A DNA stretch of 64,000 bases, from positions 3,363,501 to 3,427,500 of the forward strand of contig JADKIW010000001.1 in the NCBI GenBank assembly GCA_016721115.1, given 5' to 3'. The stretch is from Candidatus Defluviilinea proxima. Its GTDB lineage: Bacteria > Chloroflexota > Anaerolineae > Anaerolineales > Villigracilaceae. The stretch's first letter is position 1. Each line of letters starts with the position of its first letter. Position numbers and translations under genes: made by a program. Under the pieces are notes generated by a model, which saw only the letters and a program-made list of their open reading frames with translations, did no database searches and was not told the DNA's origin. This document shows, one piece after another, positions 34,293-43,500 of this stretch.

Positions 34293-35087
34293 TCATCCTC
34301 CATTCACCGTAAGATGGGTGACACCACGGCGATAGGCAAGGATAAGAATCGAACCAAGCACCACGATCCACAGCGCCTGCATGGATAGGATATTTACAAA
34401 TAATTCAACAGAAGGCGAAACAAGTAGCTTTGATGGCCCGTAGACCATGTAAGCGAATGGGAGTGCCTTGGCGATGGATTGGAGCCAGGCAGGGTAAAAA
34501 TCAAGTGGGATGAGGAAACCGCCCAGGATGAAAACGAACTTTTGATAGATCCAAACGAATGGTGATACTTCTTCCACAAGGAATGCAGACAGGCCGATCA
34601 AACAACTGATACAGAAATTTAGAACCCATGTGCCGAATAACGCGAGAGCAGCAAAAACCCACCCCAGTGGCGCAGGTGGTGGGCCGACCAGCCACCACAC
34701 GATCAGCCCACCAAGTATCGCATTCATCACGGCGCGGAAAATTGTCTCGCCCATGGAGTTGCTGAATTGGTAGAGTAAGAAGTTATATGGTTTGTTCAGG
34801 ATGTAAGCGATGGAACCGTCTTTGACGTTGTCAGAGATCGTGTTAGCCAGCCGTGGGCGACTAAGTTCAATGGTTTCGGCCATCATGAGGTACCACATCG
34901 TGCTATAGATCGTCATGTCATTGATGGTATCCGCCCCTGCGGCGCTGAATGTGACCTTCCATAACTGGTAGAAGATCCACATAAAAGGCAGGATCATCAG
35001 ACTGCGCCCAATTAGCTCGCCGGGGTAGGCCAGACTATTAATGAGCGTGATCTGGAAGATCGCCCAATATTTTTTGATGGCGTTCAT
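34293..35087 (-). CDS. ABC-2 family transporter permease, partner subunit
   Basis: 264 residues with six spans. Features: IKKYWAIFQITLINSLAYPG at the N-terminus, NTISDNVKDGSIAYILNKPY (the loop equivalent to the partner's NGRLDYYLSLPRP), then IVWWLVGPPPAPLGWVFAAL and a final WIVVLGSILILAYRRG. It ends 2 bp before the second permease start and overlaps the methyltransferase stop by 4 bp, so the three are one unit. Substrate unknown. Confidence 0.82.
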   Translation of the reverse strand: MNAIKKYWAIFQITLINSLAYPGELIGRSLMILPFMWIFYQLWKVTFSAAGADTINDMTIYSTMWYLMMAETIELSRPRLANTISDNVKDGSIAYILNKPYNFLLYQFSNSMGETIFRAVMNAILGGLIVWWLVGPPPAPLGWVFAALALFGTWVLNFCISCLIGLSAFLVEEVSPFVWIYQKFVFILGGFLIPLDFYPAWLQSIAKALPFAYMVYGPSKLLVSPSVELFVNILSMQALWIVVLGSILILAYRRGVTHLTVNGG

Positions 35088-35713
35088 TTTGTTTTCTTTT
35101 GTGCTAACACGAACAGGTGCTTTGCGCCCTCACAGGTATCGTCATCAATGTGTTTTGCCCAGATGATGGAGAAGCCACTCGTTTTCAGCATTTTGAGATA
35201 CGTCTCAGAGTCGTAATGACTCCAATACATGCGTGTGCCGAGAAAATTTTCGTCAATATCGTCTACAAGGTTTTCTGCGCCGAGACACAGTAATGCTACG
35301 CCGCTTGTTCTGAGCATTCTATAGAAATCGGCAAACAGTTTCTCGTGTTCTTCGCGTGGGATATGGATGATGGCATAGTATGAGCAGATGCCGTCCAGCG
35401 ATTCGTCTGGAAAATCGAGATCGGTCATATCCTGACAGAAGAAGTGTGCGTTGGGCACATTCTTTTTTGCGCGTTCAACCTGTTCTTTGGAAAAATCCAC
35501 GCCGATGACATCGAAGCGCTCTGCCAGCATTCGCGTGATCGGAAGCCCTGCTCCACAGCCCGCATCCAAAACTTTGGAGTTTGGTGCGAGTAGTTCGATG
35601 AAATCGTTGAGCAAGCGGACGTTTGCCGTATTCCTTCTGTCGCCCCCACGTTCATCGAGGTAGCGGTCTGCGATTTTGTCGTACCCAGATTTGACGATAT
35701 TTTTGTAGTCCAT
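35084..35713 (-). CDS. SAM-dependent class I methyltransferase
   Basis: 209 residues. Rossmann methyltransferase: motif I VLDAGCGAGLPITRML, acidic residue in VIGVDFSKEQVERAK, motif II FFCQDMTDLDFPDESLDGI, followed by AIIHIPREEHEKLFADFYRM. The N-terminus YDKIADRYLDER is typical of the Methyltransf_11/25 group. Translationally coupled to the ABC-2 permeases (4-bp overlap), so it may modify what they export or be a chance partner. Substrate unknown. Confidence 0.85.
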   Translation of the reverse strand: MDYKNIVKSGYDKIADRYLDERGGDRRNTANVRLLNDFIELLAPNSKVLDAGCGAGLPITRMLAERFDVIGVDFSKEQVERAKKNVPNAHFFCQDMTDLDFPDESLDGICSYYAIIHIPREEHEKLFADFYRMLRTSGVALLCLGAENLVDDIDENFLGTRMYWSHYDSETYLKMLKTSGFSIIWAKHIDDDTCEGAKHLFVLAQKKTK

Positions 35714-35724
35714 GGCTTTGATTC

Positions 35725-36561
35725 CTAATAGGGTTTCAACTCGTCGAGTGCTTCGAATATGACGGTTTGTATGCTTGCCTTATTGGGCAGTTCATCTGCT
35801 TTGCGAATCTCTTCGGACACGCTCCGTAGAAAATTACGGACGTTGTGATAGGCCTTTGCTTGTCCTTCATCCATGTAGGCGCCGTTCCATGATTTCTCAG
35901 GTTCAGTAAAGGACTTGCCCCATTCTTTTAGAAAGTCAATCGAGACAGTATCTCTTCCAAGTATCACCGCTACAGCACTGGCAAGACGTTCGTCCTCTCC
36001 ATGAATGTATACCCAATTTGTGGAATGGATAAGTTTGTCTGCAATGGCTTTCAAGATGACTTCATGGTCATTTTTGCCTGTGAAGCGATTTTTTCCCAAC
36101 ACGAGCATCAAGTCTGCTGTGTGGGCGATGGCATGTGCCCAACCCTTGACTGGGAGATGCCCGCGCGGATCTTTTTCTGCGCCGAGGTACCATAACCCCT
36201 TTGCGAGGATGACTTGGACCTGCTCTTTATCAAGCAAAGGCTTCTTATTATCGTTGTGGACGATTTCTGCCAGAAGGAGAACGGAAAAAGTCCGTAGGAA
36301 GACCGAGTCGGCTTCGATTTCGCCAATACCTTTATCGAGATTCCCTAATAGCTCGTTTACGTGTGCGCGTATTTCATCTGTTATATACATCTCGCGCTTA
36401 AGCCAATTGGCATAGACCATATAAGCAATGTCATCGCGTAGTTCGGGGTCAGTACTGCCGAGGTAACTGAATAATTCCTTTGTCAAACCCTGGAGCGTAT
36501 GCCCCTCAGGGATTTTGTAGTCATTTTTTGCTAGGGAGATCCAAAATTCTTTAGGCATCAT
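35725..36561 (-). CDS. DUF2785 domain protein
   Basis: 278 residues if started at the ATG at 36561 (MMPKEFW). TATAAT at 36573-36568 on the minus strand lies exactly where it would begin transcription at this ATG, so a leaderless message is likely; the ATG at 36576 would sit within the promoter. The product is all-helical: LRDDIAYMVYANWLKREMY, VFLRTFSVLLLAEIVHND, KGWAHAIAHTADLMLVLGKN. This pattern, with the GWAHAxAHxAD motif, is DUF2785. Function unknown. Confidence 0.75.
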   Translation of the reverse strand: MMPKEFWISLAKNDYKIPEGHTLQGLTKELFSYLGSTDPELRDDIAYMVYANWLKREMYITDEIRAHVNELLGNLDKGIGEIEADSVFLRTFSVLLLAEIVHNDNKKPLLDKEQVQVILAKGLWYLGAEKDPRGHLPVKGWAHAIAHTADLMLVLGKNRFTGKNDHEVILKAIADKLIHSTNWVYIHGEDERLASAVAVILGRDTVSIDFLKEWGKSFTEPEKSWNGAYMDEGQAKAYHNVRNFLRSVSEEIRKADELPNKASIQTVIFEALDELKPY

Positions 36562-36635
36562 AATTGAATTATACATCTCTGTATGAATGACATCAGCCCT
36601 CCAAGGTACTACTCAGAGGGCTGATGTCGCTTTAC

Positions 36636-38015
36636 TTATAACAAGGTTCCGCGCAGGATCACTGCGGCAACCGAGAAGTAGATGATTAATCCCGACACAT
36701 CCACAAGGGTTGCGACAAATGGGGCCGATGAGGTGGCTGGGTCGAGCCCGACTTTTCGTAACAGGAAAGGTAACATCGAACCGGATAACGAGCCCCAAAG
36801 AACAATGCCGACCAGAGACAAGCCTACGGTCATTGCCAGCAGGAACCAGTGCTCACCATAGGCATGGAATATTTTTGCCCACAAGGTGATGCGGATAAAG
36901 CCGATCGTTCCCAACACAACGCCTAATGACAAACCAGATAGGAACTCACGGCGCATTACACGCCACCAATCCTTCAATGTCACCTCGCCAAGGGCCATTG
37001 CGCGGATGATCAAAGTAGAAGCTTGTGAACCGGAATTGCCTCCGCTTGAAATGACGAGCGGGACGAATATGGAAAGCACAACGGCCTTAGCGATCTCGTG
37101 CTCAAAATTTCCCATGGCGGTGGCGGTGAGCATTTCGCTGAGGAACAGGATCACCAACCAGGTAGCGCGTTTACGCACCATTTTAGGGATGGCGATTTCC
37201 ATGTATGGTTCATCGAGAGCTTCAGAACCGCCCAATTTTTGTATGTCTTCTGTGGCCTCTTCCTCGGCCACATCGAGGATATCGTCTACGGTGACGATGC
37301 CGATCAGTACACCCTGACTATCTGTGATGGGTAGAGCGGTCAGGTCAGCGTCTTTGATCTCGGTCACAGCGATCTCGCGATCATCGGACGCTTTCAGTGC
37401 CACGTAGCGTTCGTCCATTAGGTCGGAGATCAGGCTTTCAGGAGCGGCCAACAAAATGTGACGGATGCGCAGATCATCAATAAGACGACCATCTTCATCG
37501 ATCACATAGATCATGCTCATTGTTTCAGAATCCAGCCCGTAGCGGCGAATATGATCGAGAGCTTGAGCAACTGTCCAGTGCGGCCTGACGCGTACGAAGT
37601 GGGGGGTCATCAAACGGCCAACGCTGTTCTCAGGGTATCCCAAATATTTGGATGCCAGTTGTCGCTCTTCCTGAGAAAGCAATCCCAGCAGTTGTTGTGT
37701 GACCTTTGCGGGTAACTCTTCCAATAATTCGGTGCGGTCATCATCTGACATGGCGTTGAGGATGTTGACAACTTCCTCATGCGCCAGTGCCTTCAATAAT
37801 TCCTGTTGACGTTCATTGGATAGATACGAAAATATTTCTGCGGCTTGATTGCGAGGAAGCAGACGAAAAACCACCGCCTCTTTCTCAACCGACAACGGCT
37901 CCATCAATTCGGCCAGATCGCCTGCGGGCCAGTTCCTGATCTCTTCGCGCAGAGCCGCGAAGTCACGAGCCTCGATGTAGGATTCGAGATCTAAAATTGT
38001 CATTTCTGCATTCAT
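36636..38015 (-). CDS. mgtE: Magnesium transporter MgtE
   Basis: 459 residues from the ATG at 38015, which has GGAGGT 5 nt upstream. Mg2+ channel/transporter. Order: MgtE_N helical domain (about 1-110; LLPRNQAAEIFSYLSNERQQ), two CBS domains (about 130-260; MSMIYVIDEDGRLIDDL, IGIVTVDDILDV), then five spans with the signature GGNSGSQASTLIIRA and the last VDVSGLIIYFSVA. Mg2+-sensing acidic residues are present between N and CBS domains. The leader carries a terminator-like stem, suggesting transcriptional attenuation. Confidence 0.95.
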   Translation of the reverse strand: MNAEMTILDLESYIEARDFAALREEIRNWPAGDLAELMEPLSVEKEAVVFRLLPRNQAAEIFSYLSNERQQELLKALAHEEVVNILNAMSDDDRTELLEELPAKVTQQLLGLLSQEERQLASKYLGYPENSVGRLMTPHFVRVRPHWTVAQALDHIRRYGLDSETMSMIYVIDEDGRLIDDLRIRHILLAAPESLISDLMDERYVALKASDDREIAVTEIKDADLTALPITDSQGVLIGIVTVDDILDVAEEEATEDIQKLGGSEALDEPYMEIAIPKMVRKRATWLVILFLSEMLTATAMGNFEHEIAKAVVLSIFVPLVISSGGNSGSQASTLIIRAMALGEVTLKDWWRVMRREFLSGLSLGVVLGTIGFIRITLWAKIFHAYGEHWFLLAMTVGLSLVGIVLWGSLSGSMLPFLLRKVGLDPATSSAPFVATLVDVSGLIIYFSVAAVILRGTLL

Positions 38016-38031
38016 GGTACACCTCCATAGT

Positions 38032-38071
38032 GAAAAATAAAAGCCACCTTGGGACGTTCTCCGAAGGTGGC
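38032..38071 (-). terminator. Terminator-like stem in the mgtE leader
   Basis: On the minus strand GCCACCTT, 13-nt loop, AAGGTGGC, then TTTTATTTTT, just ahead of the mgtE ribosome-binding site. Such a stem before the start codon points to attenuation or a riboswitch expression platform. No M-box could be recognised in the preceding leader. Confidence 0.75.
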
Positions 38072-38076
38072 GAAGG

Positions 38077-38182
38077 TTACAGAATGACAAGCCGCATACG
38101 TTTCATGCCGCGCTCAATAGAAAAAGATGACGCGCGTATGGGCGGCCTGATGGGTTCTGTGAGTATCGCAATTCGGAGACAT
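38077..38182 (-). promoter_or_regulatory. Short leader ORFs upstream of the mgtE attenuator
   Basis: Two small frames lie ahead of the stem: 38182-38114 (22 codons, starting MSPNCDTHRTHQ, ending in RVIFFY) and 38106-38077 (nine codons, MKRMRLVIL). The second stops 6 bp before the terminator stem, the usual layout for leader-peptide control. Neither has a good ribosome-binding site, so they are candidates only. Confidence 0.3.
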
Positions 38183-38340
38183 TAAAACGAATCAACGATG
38201 AGCGCAATAGCGGCACATCAGCGTCCAAGGCGGTCACTTCCTTTCTTTGCGTGGGATGATTGTATGTGTTCATAGCTTAGCGGTTTATACTCCCGTGCAT
38301 TGACATGCGTCAAGGGAGGAAAATTTCAATTTGGTAATGG

Positions 38341-38880
38341 TTATAACGTGACGGCAACAGGTAAATATTTTTCGTGCAGGCTTGCCATGTGATGATCCAC
38401 GTGGCCGACAAGCATATGGATCAATGCCCGCGCGCTGACCGTTGCTCCACTGGCCGTACCACGATAGTTGACAGATTCTTCTTTCATATTGTTGATGGCG
38501 ATTATGTTGGCGCGGCGCAGGTGTTCGAACTCTTGAATCAAATCTGACAGTGACCAATCATCGAACCCAGCCTCGCGGACGAAATCATCCTGTTCGAAGC
38601 CTGAAAGGGGAGTGGAGTCATTTCGTGACACACGCAGGAGTCGGTACGAAAAGACGCGTTCTGTGTCATTGAGATGTCCCACCACTTCTTTGATGGACCA
38701 TTCCTTTGGCGCATCGCGGAAGAGGGCTTGTTTGTCGGTAAGTTTCCCAAGCGCAGACTTGATCTCGTCTATTTGTTTAGGGAGCGCCGCAAGCACATCG
38801 CCCCTTTTGGATGCGTATTGGATGTAGCCTGCATAAAATGGTGCGTATTCGTCGGATGTGGGGACAGTAAGATTTTTCAT
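38341..38880 (-). CDS. DinB-family protein
   Basis: 179 residues, four-helix DinB/YfiT-like fold. Seen: IDEIKSALGKLTDKQALFRD, KEWSIKEVVGHLNDTERVFS (first metal histidine), DWSLSDLIQEFEHLRRANI and LIHMLVGHVDHHMASLHEKY (HxxxH metal ligands). Members are often metal-dependent thiol transferases; the substrate is unknown. Divergent from deoC. Confidence 0.85.
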   Translation of the reverse strand: MKNLTVPTSDEYAPFYAGYIQYASKRGDVLAALPKQIDEIKSALGKLTDKQALFRDAPKEWSIKEVVGHLNDTERVFSYRLLRVSRNDSTPLSGFEQDDFVREAGFDDWSLSDLIQEFEHLRRANIIAINNMKEESVNYRGTASGATVSARALIHMLVGHVDHHMASLHEKYLPVAVTL

Positions 38881-38933
38881 GATACATTCCTTTTATCAAA
38901 TTATAGCGCATGGCCGTTGACGCGTCTGTTCAC

Positions 38934-38962
38934 TTGACGCAAACCTTTATCGATACGATAAT
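38934..38962 (+). promoter_or_regulatory. Promoter of deoC
   Basis: TTGACG (38934-38939), 17-bp spacer, GATAAT (38957-38962). Transcription would begin near 38969, after the ATG at 38966, so it supports the downstream ATG at 39011 as the real start. Confidence 0.65.
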
Positions 38963-39010
38963 GCCATGAGCAAGTCTGTGACGGAAAACCGAATCGCTGG
39001 AGTAGAAAAT

Positions 39011-39811
39011 ATGACTAAACTTGATTCAAAAGATATTGGGGAACTTGTAAAAAAGATTACGCAGGAGGTCGCCGCCTTTGATGCGGATCAATCGACCTTT
39101 ATGTCTGATACGGCTTTCGATGATTCGAATCTAGCTGGTGTGATCGACCATACGCTTCTGAAGCCTGATGCCAAGAAAGAGGAGATCGCTCACTTATGCT
39201 CTGAAGCGCGCCAATACAACTTTGCTTCGGTGTGTGTGAACCCAACGTGGGTAAGTTTGTGCGCGGACCTTTTGCAGGGCTCGCCCGTGAAAGTATGCAC
39301 TGTGATCGGTTTTCCGCTTGGGGCAACGTTATCGGACGTCAAAGCCTTTGAGACAAAATCTGCCATTGACCAGGGTGCCGCTGAAATTGACATGGTGATC
39401 AACGTCGGTGCGTTGAAGGGACGTGACCTCGAACTCGTCGCCAAAGACATTAGCGGAGTTGTGACCACGGCGCACGATCACAAGGCCATTGTGAAGGTTA
39501 TTATTGAAACCGTGTTATTGACCGATGAAGAAAAAATAATCGCGTGCCTGCTCTCGAAAGAAGCGGGCGCGGACTTCGTCAAAACGTCCACAGGGTTTGC
39601 AGGTGGCGGTGCGACTGTCCACGATATTGCGTTGATGCGCAAGACGGTTGGAGCGGAGATGGGCGTCAAAGCCTCAGGCGGAGTCCGCACGTATGAGGAT
39701 GCCGAGAAGATGATCCGTGCTGGAGCCACACGCATTGGCGCGAGCGCTGGTGTGAAGATCATTCAAGGCCCAAGTAAACAGGATGCGGGTAAAAAAGAAA
39801 CAGGGTATTGA
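39011..39811 (+). CDS. deoC: Deoxyribose-phosphate aldolase DeoC with encapsulation-peptide-like N-terminus
   Basis: 266 residues from the ATG at 39011, chosen for GGAG 8 nt upstream and the promoter position. Cleaves 2-deoxyribose-5-phosphate to acetaldehyde and glyceraldehyde-3-phosphate. Core from about residue 40: AGVIDHTLLKPDAKKEEI, VCTVIGFPLGATL, EIDMVINVGALKGRD, VKVIIETVLLTDEEK (Schiff-base region FVKTSTGFAGGGAT) and GVKASGGVRTYEDAEKMI. The first 22 residues (LDSKDIGELVKKITQEVAAF) form an amphipathic helix followed by a loose linker, unlike minimal DeoC, and resemble microcompartment encapsulation peptides. Confidence 0.93.
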   Translation: MTKLDSKDIGELVKKITQEVAAFDADQSTFMSDTAFDDSNLAGVIDHTLLKPDAKKEEIAHLCSEARQYNFASVCVNPTWVSLCADLLQGSPVKVCTVIGFPLGATLSDVKAFETKSAIDQGAAEIDMVINVGALKGRDLELVAKDISGVVTTAHDHKAIVKVIIETVLLTDEEKIIACLLSKEAGADFVKTSTGFAGGGATVHDIALMRKTVGAEMGVKASGGVRTYEDAEKMIRAGATRIGASAGVKIIQGPSKQDAGKKETGY

Positions 39812-39846
39812 TGGTGAAAGAGGAAGGTTTAGTGAGATAAAGGCTA

Positions 39847-39951
39847 CGGCCCCTCCCGTCCCTACGGAGCACCCTCCCTAAGTCCACAATAAATATCTTG
39901 AATAATTATTTCAAATCTCGCTTGTGGACTTGGAGAGGGCAGGGTGGGGCA
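39847..39951. repeat. Large palindromic repeat upstream of the DUF559 gene
   Basis: GGCCCCTCCCGTCC..CACCCTCCCTAAGTCCACA on the left and TTGTGGACTTGGAGAGGG..GGGTGGGGC on the right, with an AT-rich loop of about 30 nt. Same family as 40319-40420. Confidence 0.8.
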
Positions 39952-39965
39952 GGCAGTATTAATCT

Positions 39966-40373
39966 ATGACTGAAAAACGCTCAACACCAAAGATCATGCG
40001 CCGAGCTGGGGAATTACGACTCAATCAAACTCCTGCGGAGACAAAGTTGTGGTCACGTTTGCGTGCTCATCGCTTAGGCGGAGTTGGTTTTCGTCGTCAA
40101 CATGCAATTGGAAACTACATCACGGACTTCTGCGCGCCGAGCAAGATGCTGATCGTTGAATTGGATGGCAGCCAACATTTGGAACAGGAAGAATACGATG
40201 CAGAGCGGACTGCGTTTTTAGAGTCCAAAGGTTATCGGGTTTTGCGTTTTTATAACAACGACGTGATGAAGGATATTGATAAAGTGCTTGAAGTAATTTT
40301 GGAAAACATAAACATTCAGCCCCACCCGCCCTATCGGGCACCCTCCCCAAGTCCGAACTGGAATTATGAATAA
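39966..40373 (+). CDS. DUF559 (Vsr-like) endonuclease-fold protein
   Basis: 135 residues. DUF559 signature: RAGELRLNQTPAETKLWSRL, GGVGFRRQHAIGNYITDFCA, LIVELDGSQHLEQEEYDAER, GYRVLRFYNNDVMKDIDKVL. The D in TDFC and ELDG are the expected metal-binding acids of the restriction-endonuclease-like fold. Function in cells is not established; a role in repeat or DNA mobility has been guessed at for such genes. The last 17 or so codons (PHPPYRAPSPSPNWNYE) are encoded by the right-hand palindrome, so the original C-terminus was replaced or extended. Confidence 0.85.
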   Translation: MTEKRSTPKIMRRAGELRLNQTPAETKLWSRLRAHRLGGVGFRRQHAIGNYITDFCAPSKMLIVELDGSQHLEQEEYDAERTAFLESKGYRVLRFYNNDVMKDIDKVLEVILENINIQPHPPYRAPSPSPNWNYE

Positions 40374-40420
40374 TTAGCCTTACTTTTTATTTCGGACTTG
40401 GGGAGGGACGGGGTGGGGCC
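40319..40420. repeat. Large palindromic repeat overlapping the 3' end of the DUF559 gene
   Basis: CCCCACCCGCCC..CACCCTCCCCAAGTCCGAA and TTCGGACTTGGGGAGGG..GGGGTGGGGCC. Left arm is translated as part of the DUF559 protein. Confidence 0.8.
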
Positions 40421-40481
40421 GAATATCTGGGTGCCGACGGGGGAGTAGGGAATGGCGGATAAATATTTGCAAAATAAACAA

Positions 40482-40509
40482 AGAGTATTCCTGTGACTTT
40501 GGATACTCT
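40482..40509 (-). terminator. Terminator of the NB-ARC/TPR gene
   Basis: AGAGTAT (40482-40488) and ATACTCT (40503-40509); on the minus strand followed by TTGTTTATTTT. It starts 4 bp after the gene's stop. Confidence 0.7.
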
Positions 40510-40512
40510 AAT

Positions 40513-43500
40513 TTAATTGTTGTTTAGTGTGTTGAATAGATTATTAATTTTTTCATCGGTGCCATTGGTTATTTCACGTGCCTCTTCGATATATATCTTC
40601 GCCTTCTCTTTGTTATTACTTCTTAAATGTGAAACCGCTAATTGAAATAACGTTTTATGAATAAACCGATCTCTTATTTTTCTATTTAAATCCAGCACCT
40701 GCTCCAAATAAGGTATTGCTTGTTTCCAGTTTTTCTGATTGTAATAAATGGATGCGATGCCGCCAAGCGCTCTTGCCTGTCCCTTAATATCATGCATCTT
40801 TTGATTAATATCTTGAGCCTTCAAGTAAAACTCAATAGCTTTGTCTGAGTACCCTTGTCTTTGAAAAGCACTAGCAAGTGCACCATAAGCTTTTGCTTCT
40901 CCCTTTGGAAAATTTCGCTTTTTATTGATTTCTAACGCTTTGAACTGGTATTCAATTGAGTTTTCTAGTTTGTTCATTTTTGAATACGCAAAGGCGATTC
41001 CACCGATAGCTTTTTCTTGTCCTCTTAAGTCTTGAAGAGCTTCACTGATTAATAAAGCCTTTTCTTGATACTCAACAACTTTTTCCCAATTATTCAACTG
41101 TTGTGAAGCAGAAGCCAATCCGCCAAGAGCCCTAGCCTGTCCGGGTAGATCTCCAATTTGTTGATTTAATATATAAGCTTGTTCATAACTGTTAAACGCA
41201 TTCTTCCATTCCCCTTTATCAGCATAGGCGGACGCCAACCCGCCCAAAGAACTCGCTTGTCCCGCACGGTTGCCAATCTCTTTGTTCAATAATTGGGATT
41301 GCTGATAGTACTTAATGGCTTTGTCGAGATCGCCCTTCTGCGCATACGCCGACGCCAACCCGCCCAAAGCACTCGCTTGTCCCGCACGGTTGCCAATCTC
41401 TTTGTTCAATAATTGGGCTTGCTGATAGTACTCAATGGCTTTGTCGAGATCGCCCTTCTGCGCATGCGCCGACGCCAACCCGCCCAAAGCACTCGCTTGT
41501 CCCGCACGGTTGCCAATCTCTTTGCTTAGAATGATGGATTGCGAATGTAACTCAATGGCTTTGTCGAGATCGCCCTTCTGCGCATACGCCGACGCCAACC
41601 CGCCCAAAGCACTCGCTTGTCCCGCACGGTTGCCAATCTCTTTGCTTAGAATGATGGATTGCGAATGTAACTCAATGGCTTTGTCGAGATCGCCCTTCTG
41701 CGCATACGCCGACGCCAACCCGCCCAAAGAACTCGCTTGTCCGCACGGTTGCCAATCTCTTTGCTTAGAATGATGGATTGCGAATGTAACTCAATGGCTT
41801 TGTCGAGATCGCCCTTCTGCGCATGCGCCGACGCCAACCCGCCCAAAGCACTCGCTTGTCCCGCACGGTTGCCAATCTCTTTGCTTAGAATGATGGATTG
41901 CGAATATAACTCAATGGCTTTGTCGAGATCGCCCTTCTGCGCATGCGCCGACGCCAACCCGCCCAAAGCACTCGCTTGTCCCGCACGGTTGCCAATCTCT
42001 TTGTTCAATAATTGGGCTTGCTGATAGTACTTAATGGCTTTGTCGAGATCGCCCTTCTGCGCATACGCCGACGCCAACCCGCCCAAAGCACTCGCTTGTC
42101 CCGCACGGTTGCCAATCTCTTTGTTCAATAATTGGGCTTGCTGATAGTACTCAATGGCTTTGTCGAGATCGCCCTTCTGCGCATGCGCCGACGCCAACCC
42201 GCCCAAAGCACTCGCTTGTCCCGCACGGTTGCCAATCTCTTTGCTTAGAATGATGGATTGCGAATATAACTCAATGGCTTTGTCGAGATCGCCCTTCTGC
42301 GCATACGCCGACGCCAACCCGCCCAAAGCACTCGCTTGTCCACTACGGCTATATATTTGCTGATTAATTATTTGAGATTGAGAATATAATTCAATTCCTT
42401 GATCTAATTTGCCTTGATGTACACTGGATGATGCGCGCGCACCAAGTTTCCGCGCGGTGGTTAACAGTTGCTGATAATTTTCAACTTTTGCTTTTGCGCT
42501 TACTATTTTGGTTTCAGGATATTCATTCCTGAGTTTTTCCTGAGAAAATAATAATAATAAGTCATGGAAACGATACCCGCCTAGTTCCGAACGCAAAAGT
42601 AGAGAAAGTTCAACCAGATTTTCCAAGTGGCCAATAGCCTGTTGCTTGTTTGTTTCAAATAACGCCATAAATCCTGATGACCCAAAATTAACATTGTCGA
42701 AAAGAGAAAGATAAGCGAAGTATTGTTTTTGAGCATCTTCAAGAGAATCATAACTGACCGAAAAAACTGCCCTAAGATTTTTTTCTTTTGTATTGCCTTT
42801 GTACTCATCTAATCTATTGTGGGCATCTTGCAAACGGTCAACGAACATTTGTAATGTTGACCATCTCTTTTTGTCTGAAAGCCGTGCTGCTGCGACGGAA
42901 ACAGCAAGTGGTAAATTTCCTGCAAGTCTACATATTTCTTTTGCTACATTAAGTTCATCTTGGCAACGGGAGCCTAATCTTTTTTGCATTAATTCAAGAG
43001 AATCTTCGAGAGAAAATATATCAAGATCTTTTATGTATGCTGAGTAATCCGTCATGCCTAGCAATTGCCTTCGACTGGTAATGACAAATGCCACAGTTGG
43101 CTCATCTACAATAAAAGGAGTTACTTCTTCTTCGCTTGAGACATTATCAAGTAAAACTAAAACTTGTTTGCCGCGAAATATACTTCTTAGATATGATGCT
43201 TTATCTGTTTGGCTTTTTGGGATTTGATCTTCTGTATACCCAAATGCACGAATAAAATTTGAGAGGGTTTCGTCTACAGATGATGCCCTCATATCAACCC
43301 ATAAGACGCCGTCTTGAAAATGACCCGCTTCGTGCAATTTTGTTGCAACACGTATTGCCAAAGCGCTTTTCCCGATGCCGCCCATTCCCCAAACACTGTA
43401 AATTGAAACTATGGAATTTCTCTTTAGAAGAATATCCTCAAGTTCTTTTATTTCTGTTTTACGTCCTGAGAAGAAGCTAATGTCTGCTGGGAGTAGATTT

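Noticed and set aside
38090..38280. M-box riboswitch upstream of mgtE
   Set aside because: The conserved M-box core could not be found; only the terminator stem is clear.
41340..42345. Regular repeats that could be mistaken for a CRISPR array or minisatellite
   Set aside because: Period is 120 bp with no unique spacers, and every unit translates to a 40-residue TPR motif.
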